DNA of 54,759 bases from Streptococcus pseudopneumoniae. Its GTDB lineage: Bacteria; Bacillota; Bacilli; Lactobacillales; Streptococcaceae. The position numbers were made by a program, and so were the translations under genes. The notes beneath the pieces are model-generated. The model did not search any database, had not been told where the DNA came from, and was given only the letters and a program-made list of their open reading frames with translations. Shown here piece by piece: positions 1 through 7,951 of the stretch. The DNA lies in NCBI RefSeq assembly GCF_001072375.1, contig NZ_JVKV01000081.1, forward strand, positions 1 to 54,759, given 5' to 3'. Within the stretch, counting starts at the first letter, position 1. Every line of letters begins with the position of its first letter.

Positions 1-120
1 AGCGTTGTAAAGGAATTGAATAAAAGATTTGATGAAAAACTTAATACTCGAACAGAATTGATTATTGATGAAATCGACAAAGAATTTATCCTTTCTAACA
101 CGAGAAAAGGTGGTGAATAA
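1..120 (+). CDS. 3' end of an unidentified gene (partial)
   Basis: Frame 1 is open from the first base and ends at TAA 118-120, giving the last 39 residues of a charged, helix-prone protein that ends in KGGE. The upstream part lies outside the window and I do not recognise the family. It runs in the same direction as ung and is separated from it by a hairpin terminator. Confidence 0.6.
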   Translation, partial: SVVKELNKRFDEKLNTRTELIIDEIDKEFILSNTRKGGE

Positions 121-175
121 AGGCTCTTTAGTATAAATTCTCTATAAAACTTCTCAAATCTCAATAGATACTTTT

Positions 176-205
176 AAAAGTGGTTTAGATAGCCACTTTT
201 TGTTA
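176..205 (+). terminator. Rho-independent terminator before ung
   Basis: An 8-bp perfect stem (AAAAGTGG at 176-183, CCACTTTT at 193-200) with a 9-nt loop runs into a T-rich tail. It would end transcription of the partial upstream gene. Confidence 0.7.
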
Positions 206-209
206 TAAT
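201..209 (+). promoter_or_regulatory. Extended -10 promoter of ung
   Basis: TGTTATAAT at 201-209 is a perfect extended -10 (TGnTATAAT) 29 nt before the ung start codon. No good -35 is visible, which is usual for extended -10 promoters in streptococci. It overlaps the tail of the preceding terminator. Confidence 0.7.
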
Positions 210-237
210 AGAGGCAGTATAAACGAAGGAGTTGACT

Positions 238-891
238 ATGCAACACTCATCTTGGCATGCTTTGATTAAAGAGCAATTACCTGAGGGTTATTTTGGGAAA
301 ATCAATCACTTTATGGAGCAGGTTTATGCCCAAGGAACTGTATATCCTCCTAAAGAAAAGGTTTTTCAGGCTCTTATAACAACTCCTCTGGAAGAGGTTA
401 AGGTGGCGATTCTAGGCCAAGATCCCTATCATGGGCCTGGTCAAGCTCAGGGCTTGAGTTTTTCAGTTCCAGATTCTATTCCAGCACCTCCTTCCTTGCA
501 AAATATTCTAAAGGAACTTGCTGATGATATTGGTCTAAAAGCTTCACATGATTTGACTACTTGGGCCGAGCAGGGGGTCTTGCTTCTCAATGCTTGCTTG
601 ACGGTTCCTGCTGGTCAAGCAAATGGTCATGCTGGGCAGATATGGGAACCTTTTACAGATGCTGTGATCAAGGTTGTCAATAATATTGATAGACCCGTAG
701 TTTTTGTACTTTGGGGTGCTTATGCACGTAAGAAGAAGTCCTTGGTTACAAATCCTCAGCACTTGATTATCGAATCAGCCCACCCAAGTCCTCTTTCAGT
801 TTACAGAGGATTTTGGGGTTCCAAGCCTTTTACCAAGGCCAATGCATTCTTAAAAGAAAGTGGACAAGAGCCAATTGATTGGCTTAGATAA
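238..891 (+). CDS. ung: Uracil-DNA glycosylase
   Basis: Removes uracil from DNA as the first step of base-excision repair. The protein is 217 aa, the normal family-1 length. The water-activating motif [18 protein letters not shown] lies near residues 60-77 and the DNA-intercalating motif HPSPLS near 180-185. I start at ATG 238 rather than the in-frame TTG at 232, because AAGGAG (226-231) sits 6 nt before the ATG. mutX follows after 9 nt, so the two DNA-hygiene genes are probably cotranscribed. Confidence 0.97.
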   Translation: MQHSSWHALIKEQLPEGYFGKINHFMEQVYAQGTVYPPKEKVFQALITTPLEEVKVAILGQDPYHGPGQAQGLSFSVPDSIPAPPSLQNILKELADDIGLKASHDLTTWAEQGVLLLNACLTVPAGQANGHAGQIWEPFTDAVIKVVNNIDRPVVFVLWGAYARKKKSLVTNPQHLIIESAHPSPLSVYRGFWGSKPFTKANAFLKESGQEPIDWLR

Positions 892-900
892 GGAGAGAAT

Positions 901-1365
901 ATGCCCCAGTTAGCGACAATTTGCTACATTGATAATGGAAAAGAATTGCTCATGCTTCATCGCAATAAAAAGCCTAATGATGTCCATGAAGGGAAATGGA
1001 TCGGTGTAGGTGGAAAGTTAGAACGGGGGGAAACTCCACAAGAATGTGCTGCTCGTGAAATTCTTGAAGAAACTGGTCTAAAAGCAAAACCAGTATTAAA
1101 AGGAGTTATCACCTTTCCAGAGTTTACACCGGACTTGGACTGGTACACCTACGTCTTTAAGGTGACAGAATTTGAGGGTGAATTGATTGACTGTAATGAA
1201 GGAACATTAGAATGGGTTCCTTACGATGAAGTTTTAAGCAAACCGACCTGGGAAGGTGACCATACCTTTGTCGAGTGGCTTTTAGAAGATAAACCCTTCT
1301 TTTCAGCAAAGTTTGTCTATGATGGTGATAAGTTATTGGATACCCAAGTGGATTTCTACGAATAA
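901..1365 (+). CDS. mutX: Nudix hydrolase MutX (8-oxo-dGTP diphosphatase)
   Basis: The 154-aa protein is expected to hydrolyse oxidised dGTP and keep 8-oxo-G out of DNA. The Nudix box begins at about residue 38 (GGKLERGETPQECAAREI) and continues with the LEETGL signature. The RBS AAGGAG lies just before ATG 901. It sits between ung and pyrC with gaps of about 10 nt, so it is in the same operon. The symbol follows the pneumococcal orthologue, whose length and position agree. Confidence 0.93.
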   Translation: MPQLATICYIDNGKELLMLHRNKKPNDVHEGKWIGVGGKLERGETPQECAAREILEETGLKAKPVLKGVITFPEFTPDLDWYTYVFKVTEFEGELIDCNEGTLEWVPYDEVLSKPTWEGDHTFVEWLLEDKPFFSAKFVYDGDKLLDTQVDFYE

Positions 1366-1377
1366 AGGAGTATTGTT

Positions 1378-2649
1378 ATGTTAGTAATCAAAAACGGCCG
1401 TGTGATGGATCCAAAGTCTGGTTTGGATCAAGTTTATGATGTTTTGGTTGATGAAGGGAAAATTGTTCAAATTGCTCCTGAAATCCAGGAAGAAGGTGCT
1501 CAAGTAATAGATGCTACTGGTCTTGTAGTTGCGCCTGGATTGGTAGATATCCATGTTCATTTTCGTGAACCAGGTCAAACACATAAAGAAGACATTCATA
1601 CAGGTGCTTTAGCAGCCGCAGCAGGTGGTTTTACAACTGTCGTTATGATGGCTAATACCAATCCAACTATCTCAGATGTTGAGACTTTGCAGGAAGTTCT
1701 TCAATCTGCGACCAAGGAAAAAATTAATGTAAAATCTGTCGCAACGATTACCAAAAACTTTAATGGCCAAGATTTGACAGATTTTAAGGCGCTTTTAGAA
1801 GCTGGTGTTGTTGGTTTTTCTGATGACGGAATTCCTCTTGAAAGTAGTAAAGTTGTCAAGGAAGCTATGGAAAAAGCTAAAAAACTCAACACCTTTATCA
1901 GCTTGCATGAAGAAGATCCTGGTTTAAATGGTACGCTTGGTTTTAACGAAAATATCGCAAAAGAACATTTCCATATCTGCGGTGCTACTGGGGTTGCAGA
2001 GTATGCAATGATTGCGCGTGATGTCATGATTGCCTATGCAACCAAGGCTCATGTTCATATCCAGCATTTGTCTAAGGAAGAAAGTGTTAAAGTTGTAGAG
2101 TTTGCTCAAAATATGGGAGCAAACGTAACTGCAGAAGTAGCACCCCAGCATTTTTCTAAGACTGAAGCTCTGCTTTTGACTAAAGGAAGTAACGCTAAGA
2201 TGAATCCACCTCTTCGTTTGGAATCAGACCGTCGCGCCGTCATTAAAGGTTTAAAATCTGGAGTCATTTCTGTCATTGCTACTGACCACGCGCCTCACCA
2301 TGCTGACGAAAAAAATGTTGAGGATATTACCAAAGCTCCATCAGGTATGACAGGTTTGGAAACTTCTTTGTCACTAGGTTTAACCTATCTGGTGGAAGCT
2401 GGCGAGTTGAGTTTAATGCAATTGCTAGAAAAAATGACCTACAATCCAGCCAAACTTTATAATTTTGAAGCAGGTTATCTAACTGAAAATGGTCCAGCTG
2501 ATATTACGATTTTTGATGATAAAGCTGACCGAATCGTTGACACACATTTTGCTTCTAAAGCAGCTAATTCACCATTCATTGGTGAACAATTAAAAGGGCA
2601 GGTTAAATATACTATCTGTAAGGGACAAATCGTTTATCAAGCAGATTAG
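1378..2649 (+). CDS. pyrC: Dihydroorotase
   Basis: Catalyses the third step of pyrimidine biosynthesis, carbamoyl-aspartate to dihydroorotate. The protein is 423 aa. The metal-binding motif [10 protein letters not shown] is at about residues 56-65, and ATDHAPH near residue 300 supplies the other metal and catalytic residues of the amidohydrolase fold. ATG 1378 has AGGAG 8 nt upstream. It is tightly linked to mutX and to the small gene downstream. No other pyr gene is adjacent, as in pneumococcus, and no PyrR attenuator is visible. Confidence 0.96.
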   Translation: MLVIKNGRVMDPKSGLDQVYDVLVDEGKIVQIAPEIQEEGAQVIDATGLVVAPGLVDIHVHFREPGQTHKEDIHTGALAAAAGGFTTVVMMANTNPTISDVETLQEVLQSATKEKINVKSVATITKNFNGQDLTDFKALLEAGVVGFSDDGIPLESSKVVKEAMEKAKKLNTFISLHEEDPGLNGTLGFNENIAKEHFHICGATGVAEYAMIARDVMIAYATKAHVHIQHLSKEESVKVVEFAQNMGANVTAEVAPQHFSKTEALLLTKGSNAKMNPPLRLESDRRAVIKGLKSGVISVIATDHAPHHADEKNVEDITKAPSGMTGLETSLSLGLTYLVEAGELSLMQLLEKMTYNPAKLYNFEAGYLTENGPADITIFDDKADRIVDTHFASKAANSPFIGEQLKGQVKYTICKGQIVYQAD

Positions 2650-2659
2650 GAGCTTGAGG

Positions 2660-2920
2660 ATGAATTATTTTCGTAAACTTAGAAATCGTAAACGAAATGC
2701 TTGCCATGGAGTATATTGTCCAGCCGCTAACCGTGCTAAAATTCAGTATGAAACCAAGGAAAAAGCTGACCATGCTGTAGAGTATGATAATGGTGGTTTG
2801 GTTAGAAGCTATTATTGCGCCTCATGTAATTGTTGGCACACGACATCAAAAGCTAGTAATCCACCCTTGAGCTTGAGAAAATATGGCTTAAAGCTTTTTG
2901 GCTTGGATGAAAAGGAGTAG
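2660..2920 (+). CDS. Small Cys-rich hypothetical protein
   Basis: An 86-aa basic protein of unknown function. It has Cys in CHGVYC near the N-terminus and a CASCNCWH cluster near residues 53-60, which suggests a small zinc-binding fold. An in-frame TTG at 2654 would leave only 1 nt after the AGGAG at 2648-2652, so ATG 2660 (7-nt spacing) is preferred. It lies between pyrC and the MATE gene with short gaps and is probably cotranscribed. Confidence 0.8.
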   Translation: MNYFRKLRNRKRNACHGVYCPAANRAKIQYETKEKADHAVEYDNGGLVRSYYCASCNCWHTTSKASNPPLSLRKYGLKLFGLDEKE

Positions 2921-2931
2921 AAAGAGTAGGT

Positions 2932-4272
2932 ATGCATACAACAAAAACTATTAAAGACAAAATCATCTTATTTTTAAAAATTTTCTTTCCTATTCTAATT
3001 TATCAATTCGCTAATTTTTCCGCATCTTTTGTCGATACCACGATGACAGGCCAATATAATACACTGGATCTAGCGGGTGTTTCAATTGCAACTAGTTTGT
3101 GGAATCCTTTCTTTACCTTCCTGACAGGGATTGTCTCGGCCTTGGTCCCTATTATTGGTCACCATTTGGGACAAAGAAAAAAGAAAGAAGTTTCTTCGGA
3201 TTTTTATCAATTTCTTTATTTGGCTTTAGCCTTATCTATCGTACTTTTTGGCTTGGTTTTCTTTTTAGCACCAATTGTCTTACAATTCATGGGGCTGGAG
3301 GTGGCTGTATCCAGTGTTGCCATACGTTATCTGTGGCTCCTAGCCATCGGTATTATTCCTCTCTTGCTTTTTAGTGTTATTCGATCGCTACTTGATACGC
3401 TAGGACTAACAAAGTTGTCTATGTATCTTATGCTTCTTTTACTTCCTTTAAATAGTGGATTTAACTATTTACTAATATATGGAGCTTTTGGTTTTCCTGA
3501 GTTAGGAGGTGCAGGAGCAGGTCTGGGAACTTCCCTCGCTTACTGGGCCTTGTTGCTGATTTCGACTTTGGTCTTAATAAAGCATAAAAAGCTTAAGGAA
3601 TATCAACTCCAAAAACCTATGCCCCTACAAATCAAAAAAATCAAGGAAGCTATTTATCTTGGTCTACCAATTGGTGGGACGGTATTTGCTGAAGTAGCCA
3701 TTTTTTTAGTTGTTGGTTTAATTATGGCGAAATTCTCATCACTTATTATTGCCAGTCATCAGTCAGCTATGAACTTTTCAAATCTGATGTATGCTTTTCC
3801 TATGAGTATTTCAACTGCCATGGCCATTGTGATTTCTTATGAGGTAGGAGCTAAACGGTTAGACGATGCTAAACAGTATATCCATATTGGTCGTTTAACA
3901 GCAATGGTGTTTGCGGTTTTAACACTTAGTTTTCTCTACATTTATCGTGAAAATGTAGCCAGACTATATGGTCAAGATTCAGAATTTATCCAACTGACAG
4001 CATCTTTTATGACCTATAGCTTGTTCTTCCAGTTAGCTGATACCTTTGCAGCACCATTACAAGGGATTTTACGAGGTTACAAGGATACGATTGTTCCTTT
4101 TTGCCTTGGTCTTCTTGGATACTGGGGTGTTGGGATTCCGCTTGGGTTATATCTTGATTATTCGACTAGTTTAGGTGCGTACTCCTATTGGATTGCTCTT
4201 ATCATTAGTTTAATGGTAAGTGGAATTCTTTATCAGTGGCGTTTACAAGTTATTATGAAAAGATTCAAATAA
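2932..4272 (+). CDS. MATE family multidrug efflux transporter
   Basis: A 446-aa integral membrane protein with about 12 hydrophobic segments and the duplicated six-helix layout of the MATE/DinF family; early residues YQFANFSASFVDTTMTGQ fit TM1. It should export cationic drugs in exchange for Na+ or H+. By position it corresponds to the pneumococcal MATE pump described as PdrM, but substrate specificity cannot be read here. Last gene of the ung-mutX-pyrC cluster, followed by a strong terminator. Confidence 0.9.
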   Translation: MHTTKTIKDKIILFLKIFFPILIYQFANFSASFVDTTMTGQYNTLDLAGVSIATSLWNPFFTFLTGIVSALVPIIGHHLGQRKKKEVSSDFYQFLYLALALSIVLFGLVFFLAPIVLQFMGLEVAVSSVAIRYLWLLAIGIIPLLLFSVIRSLLDTLGLTKLSMYLMLLLLPLNSGFNYLLIYGAFGFPELGGAGAGLGTSLAYWALLLISTLVLIKHKKLKEYQLQKPMPLQIKKIKEAIYLGLPIGGTVFAEVAIFLVVGLIMAKFSSLIIASHQSAMNFSNLMYAFPMSISTAMAIVISYEVGAKRLDDAKQYIHIGRLTAMVFAVLTLSFLYIYRENVARLYGQDSEFIQLTASFMTYSLFFQLADTFAAPLQGILRGYKDTIVPFCLGLLGYWGVGIPLGLYLDYSTSLGAYSYWIALIISLMVSGILYQWRLQVIMKRFK

Positions 4273-4320
4273 TTTGTTGAAAAATGATGAAAAAAGCTTG
4301 TGAAATTTGTATTTTATATA

Positions 4321-4357
4321 AAGAAAAGTCTTGATTTTACTGACTTTTCTTTTTTTA
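4321..4357 (+). terminator. Terminator after the MATE gene
   Basis: A 10-bp stem (AAGAAAAGTC at 4321-4330 with GACTTTTCTT at 4342-4351) is followed by a run of T. It closes the ung-to-MATE transcription unit. Confidence 0.85.
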
Positions 4358-4384
4358 TATTGTGAAAAATTGCAAGCATATTTT

Positions 4385-4413
4385 TTGACACTAATTAACC
4401 TATAAAGTAAAAT
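4385..4413 (+). promoter_or_regulatory. Promoter of the aco/pdh operon
   Basis: TTGACA at 4385-4390, a 17-nt spacer and TAAAAT at 4408-4413 form a near-consensus sigma-A promoter 37 nt before acoA. No operator palindrome is obvious around it. Confidence 0.8.
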
Positions 4414-4449
4414 AGAACTATAAGAATTTAAACTTAGAAAGGCAAGATT

Positions 4450-5418
4450 ATGTCAACTTTAGATAAAAATCTTTTGCTTGAGATGTTCCGTAAGATGGAA
4501 GAAATTCGTCGTATGGACTTAAAAATTGCTCAATTAGTAAAAAAAGGAAAAGTGCCAGGAATGACGCACTTTTCTGTTGGTGAGGAAGCTGCTAACGTCG
4601 GGGCTATGTTAGCTCTAAACGCAGATGACCTGATCACTTCAAATCACCGTGGTCACGGTCAAGCCATCGCTAAAGGTATTGACCTTAATGGTATGATGGC
4701 TGAAATCCTAGGTAAATATACTGGAACTTGTAAAGGTAAAGGCGGGTCTATGCATATCGCTGACCTTGATGCAGGTAACCTTGGTGCCAACGGTATTGTA
4801 GGTGGTGGTATGGGAATCGCAGTAGGTGCTGCCCTTACTCAACAAATGAAAAACACTGGTAAAATCGTTGTCTGCTTCTTTGGTGACGGTGCAACAAACG
4901 AAGGTGTCTTCCACGAAGCGGTGAATATGGCTTCAATCTGGAATCTTCCTGTTATTTTCTACTGTATCAATAACGGATACGGAATTTCAGCAGATATTAA
5001 GAAAATGACCAATGTTCAACATATCCATGAACGTAGCGCAGCTTACGGTATTCCTGGTATGTTTATCGAAGATGGTAACAATGTAATCGATGTCTACGAA
5101 GGATTTAAGAAAGCAGTGGACCATGTTCGCTCTGGTAAAGGTCCTGTATTGATCGAAAGTGTAACCTACCGTTGGCTTGGTCACTCATCTTCAGACCCAG
5201 GTAAATATCGTACACGTGAAGAAGTAGAAGAGTGGAAACAAAAAGACCCAATCGAAAATCTTCGCAAGTACCTTGTTGAGAACAAGATTGCAAGTGCAGA
5301 GGAACTTGAAGAAATTCAAGCACAAGTTAAGGAAGCAGTGGAGGCATCTGTTAAATTTGCAGAAGAAAGTCCATTCCCTCCACTAGAATCAGCATTTGAA
5401 GATATTTACGCAGACTAA
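4450..5418 (+). CDS. acoA: Pyruvate/acetoin dehydrogenase E1 alpha subunit
   Basis: The 322-aa thiamine-diphosphate-binding alpha subunit of the E1 heterotetramer decarboxylates pyruvate (or acetoin). The TPP motif starts GDGATNEG at about residue 145 and ends NNGYG about 30 residues later. The HRGHGQ motif near residue 58 and the SSDPGKYRT phosphorylation-loop-like segment are typical of E1 alpha. It is first in an acoA-acoB-acoC-lpdA-lplA block. The aco name follows pneumococcal annotation; in that species the complex is regarded as functioning as PDH. Confidence 0.94.
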   Translation: MSTLDKNLLLEMFRKMEEIRRMDLKIAQLVKKGKVPGMTHFSVGEEAANVGAMLALNADDLITSNHRGHGQAIAKGIDLNGMMAEILGKYTGTCKGKGGSMHIADLDAGNLGANGIVGGGMGIAVGAALTQQMKNTGKIVVCFFGDGATNEGVFHEAVNMASIWNLPVIFYCINNGYGISADIKKMTNVQHIHERSAAYGIPGMFIEDGNNVIDVYEGFKKAVDHVRSGKGPVLIESVTYRWLGHSSSDPGKYRTREEVEEWKQKDPIENLRKYLVENKIASAEELEEIQAQVKEAVEASVKFAEESPFPPLESAFEDIYAD

Positions 5419-5435
5419 GGAGAAGTAGAGAAAAT

Positions 5436-6428
5436 ATGGAAACTAAATTAATGTCTTTCCGCGATACCATTATCCTTGCAATGTCTGAGGAAATGCGTCG
5501 TGATGAAAATGTGCTTTTGATGGGTGAAGATGTCGGAGTTTTCGGTGGAGACTTCGGTACTTCAGTAGGTATGCTTGAAGAATTTGGTCCAGAACGTGTT
5601 CGTGACTGTCCGATTTCTGAAGCTGCAATTTCTGGTGCAGCTGCTGGTGCTGCAATGACTGGACTTCGTCCAATCGTAGATATGACTTTTATGGACTTTT
5701 CTGTAATTGCCATGGATGCTATCGTTAACCAAGCCGCTAAAACTCGTTATATGTTTGGTGGAAAAGGTCAAGTACCAATGACAATCCGCTGTGCAGCTGG
5801 TAATGGTGTAGGTTCTGCAGCACAACACTCACAATCATTAGAAACATGGTTTACGCATATCCCAGGATTGAAAGTAGTAGCTCCAGGTACACCAGCTGAT
5901 ATGAAGGGACTTCTCAAGTCTTCTATTCGCGATAACAACCCTGTTATCATTCTTGAATACAAATCAGAATTCAACCAAAAAGGTGAGGTTCCTGTTGATC
6001 CAGACTATACTATCCCACTTGGTGTCGGAGAAATCAAACGCGAAGGTACTGATGTAACAGTAGTAACCTACGGTAAAATGCTTCGTCGTGTCATGCAAGC
6101 AGCTGAAGAATTGGCTGAAGAAGGGATTTCAGTAGAAGTGGTAGATCCACGTACTTTGGTTCCACTTGATAAAGACATCATTATTAATTCAGTTAAGAAG
6201 ACTGGAAAAGTAGTTCTTGTCAACGATGCCCACAAGACAAGTGGTTTTATCGGTGAAATCTCAGCTATCATTTCTGAATCAGAAGCATTTGATTACTTGG
6301 ATGCACCTATTCGCCGTTGTGCAGGTGAGGATGTACCAATGCCTTATGCACAAAATCTTGAAAATGCAATGATTCCGACAGTTGAAAGCATCAAAGATGC
6401 CATTCGTAAAACTCACAACAAACAATAA
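5436..6428 (+). CDS. acoB: Pyruvate/acetoin dehydrogenase E1 beta subunit
   Basis: The 330-aa beta subunit pairs with the preceding E1 alpha in the cytoplasmic complex. The N-terminal LMGEDVGVFGGDFG (residues about 29-42) and PISEAAISGAAAGAAMTG are standard for the family, and a transketolase C-terminal domain begins near residue 200 (VVTYGKMLRR). ATG 5436 is preceded by AAGGAGAAG, 17 nt after acoA stops. Unusually, 441 nt of non-coding DNA separates it from the E2 gene. Confidence 0.94.
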   Translation: METKLMSFRDTIILAMSEEMRRDENVLLMGEDVGVFGGDFGTSVGMLEEFGPERVRDCPISEAAISGAAAGAAMTGLRPIVDMTFMDFSVIAMDAIVNQAAKTRYMFGGKGQVPMTIRCAAGNGVGSAAQHSQSLETWFTHIPGLKVVAPGTPADMKGLLKSSIRDNNPVIILEYKSEFNQKGEVPVDPDYTIPLGVGEIKREGTDVTVVTYGKMLRRVMQAAEELAEEGISVEVVDPRTLVPLDKDIIINSVKKTGKVVLVNDAHKTSGFIGEISAIISESEAFDYLDAPIRRCAGEDVPMPYAQNLENAMIPTVESIKDAIRKTHNKQ

Positions 6429-6448
6429 TACATAACATAAATTATGTA
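6429..6448. repeat. 20-nt palindromic repeat, copy 1
   Basis: TACATAACATAAATTATGTA: 7-bp arms TACATAA/TTATGTA around a 6-nt centre. The same arrangement recurs in intergenic DNA at 11513, 35456 and 44621. Here it follows directly on the acoB stop codon. Confidence 0.6.
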
Positions 6449-6492
6449 ATATGCATTAGTATTTTATCTTTCGTTTTAAATTGATAAAAAGC

Positions 6493-6744
6493 GACAAGGA
6501 ACGAATCGAATCGTTATCATTCGATGAGTGACTTAGTAAGACTACTAGGTTGATCGCTTGATAGCTACAACAGTTGTAACTTGAGATATATTTTGTATCC
6601 AAGTTGATTGTATAGTTGCGACAGTTTTTTGACGAATCGATAATATTTGGCAAAAAACTTAGTAAGTCTACTAGGTTGGCCGCTCGATAGCGGCAACCGT
6701 AGCAACTTGAGACACGTTCCGTGTCCAAGTTGCTTGTAGAGTTG
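6493..6744 (+). ncRNA. Two tandem structured repeats in the acoB-acoC gap
   Basis: Segments 6531-6618 and 6657-6744 (88 nt each) align without gaps at an offset of 126 nt. Each can form three hairpins: TAGTA/TACTA, then GTTG-n-stem/CAAC (6549-6571 and 6675-6697), then AACTTG-a-stem/CAAGTT (6578-6605 and 6703-6732). Differences between copies keep pairing: C-G becomes U-A in both the second and third hairpins, and C-G becomes U-G twice more. That pattern indicates selection on RNA structure. The pieces before each unit also share GCGACA and CGAATCGA, so the whole period may be the repeat. I do not recognise a named RNA family. Confidence 0.55.
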
Positions 6745-6848
6745 AACTCGGGCTAAAGTCTGTGTGAAAAAGATAAACTTTCCTGGAAACTAAAGTTTCT
6801 TCGTCAAGTTTCCTATTTTCACTGTGACTTTTGACGCCCTTAGTATCT

Positions 6849-6854
6849 TATAAT
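6849..6854 (+). promoter_or_regulatory. Possible -10 box for acoC
   Basis: TATAAT at 6849-6854 lies 16 nt before the E2 start. The nearest -35-like sequence, TTGACG (6831-6836), is only 12 nt away, so this is a weak or unusual promoter, or chance. Confidence 0.3.
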
Positions 6855-6869
6855 AGAATAGGAGAGGCC

Positions 6870-7913
6870 ATGGCTGATGATAAGCTAAGAGCGACTCCTG
6901 CAGCTAGAAAATTAGCAGATGATTTAGGGATCAATCTCTACGACATTTCTGGCTCAGGCGCAAACGGTCGTGTCCACAAAGAAGACGTGGAAACATATAA
7001 AGACACTAATGTGGTTCGCATTTCACCACTCGCAAAACGAATTGCACTAGAGCATAATATTGCTTGGCAGGAAATCCAAGGAACTGGTCACCGTGGTAAG
7101 ATTATGAAGAAGGATGTTTTAGCCTTCCTTCCTGAAAATATCGAAAACGATACGATTAAATCACCTGCTCAAATTGAGAAAGTCGAAGAAGTTCCAGATA
7201 ACGTGACACCTTATGGAGAAATCGAACGTATTCCGATGACTCCTATGCGTAAGGTTATTGCACAACGTATGGTTGAATCATACTTGACTGCTCCAACCTT
7301 CACGCTTAACTACGATGTAGATATGTCTGAAATGCTTGCCCTTCGTAAGAAAGTTCTTGATCCGATTATGGAAGCAACAGGTAAGAAAATCACTGTTACA
7401 GATTTGCTTTCACTTGCGGTTGTTAAAACACTTATGAAACACCCATACATCAATGCTTCATTGACAGAAGATGGTAAGACAATTATCACCCACAACTACG
7501 TCAACCTTGCGATGGCTGTTGGTATGGATAATGGATTGATGACACCTGTTGTTTATAATGCAGAAAAAATGAGCTTGTCTGAATTGGTTGTTGCATTCAA
7601 AGATGTCATCGGACGTACTTTGGATGGTAAACTAGCTCCTAGCGAATTGCAAAATTCAACCTTCACAATCAGTAACTTGGGGATGTTTGGTGTTCAATCA
7701 TTTGGTCCTATCATCAATCAACCAAACTCAGCAATTCTCGGGGTTAGCTCAACAGTTGAGAAACCAGTTGTAGTTAATGGTGAAATCGTGATTCGTCCAA
7801 TTATGAGTCTTGGATTGACAATTGACCACCGTGTCGTAGATGGTATGGCTGGTGCTAAGTTTATGAAAGACTTAAAAGCTTTGATTGAGAACCCAATCTC
7901 AATGTTGGTTTAA
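6870..7913 (+). CDS. acoC: Dihydrolipoamide acetyltransferase (E2) lacking a lipoyl domain
   Basis: A 347-aa E2 acyltransferase that forms the core of the complex. It has two peripheral-subunit-binding domains in tandem (about residues 6-40 and 48-85, each with the ATPAARKLA- or SPLAKRIA-type start and GxxGRV/GHRGKI turn) and the catalytic domain with DHRVVDG near residue 319. There is no lipoyl domain; that domain is on the E3 gene downstream. I start at ATG 6870 (AGGAG 6 nt upstream), matching the pneumococcal protein, although the frame is open from 6831. Confidence 0.93.
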   Translation: MADDKLRATPAARKLADDLGINLYDISGSGANGRVHKEDVETYKDTNVVRISPLAKRIALEHNIAWQEIQGTGHRGKIMKKDVLAFLPENIENDTIKSPAQIEKVEEVPDNVTPYGEIERIPMTPMRKVIAQRMVESYLTAPTFTLNYDVDMSEMLALRKKVLDPIMEATGKKITVTDLLSLAVVKTLMKHPYINASLTEDGKTIITHNYVNLAMAVGMDNGLMTPVVYNAEKMSLSELVVAFKDVIGRTLDGKLAPSELQNSTFTISNLGMFGVQSFGPIINQPNSAILGVSSTVEKPVVVNGEIVIRPIMSLGLTIDHRVVDGMAGAKFMKDLKALIENPISMLV

Positions 7914-7951
7914 AGTATTTGTTTTAGAAAAATAGATAGAGGAAGTAAGAT

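Noticed and set aside
544..762. Antisense ORF of 72 codons inside ung, and many similar shadow ORFs inside pyrC, acoA, acoB, lpdA, rexA and rexB
   Set aside because: They lie opposite strongly recognised genes, lack ribosome binding sites and show no family features.
3099..3374. 91-codon plus-strand ORF inside the MATE gene
   Set aside because: Out of frame with a well-supported membrane protein; composition is that of a frame-shifted read of hydrophobic codons.
6456..6728. 90-codon minus-strand ORF across the structured repeats
   Set aside because: It arises from the tandem repeats (duplicated Tyr/Cys-rich phrases such as SSYNCCSYQAINLVVLLS); between-copy changes follow RNA pairing rather than codon position.
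6429..6869. BOX, RUP or T-box element as an explanation of the acoB-acoC gap
   Set aside because: No boxA/boxC sequence, no RUP ends, and no T-box antiterminator motif; the hairpins do not match those families as I know them.
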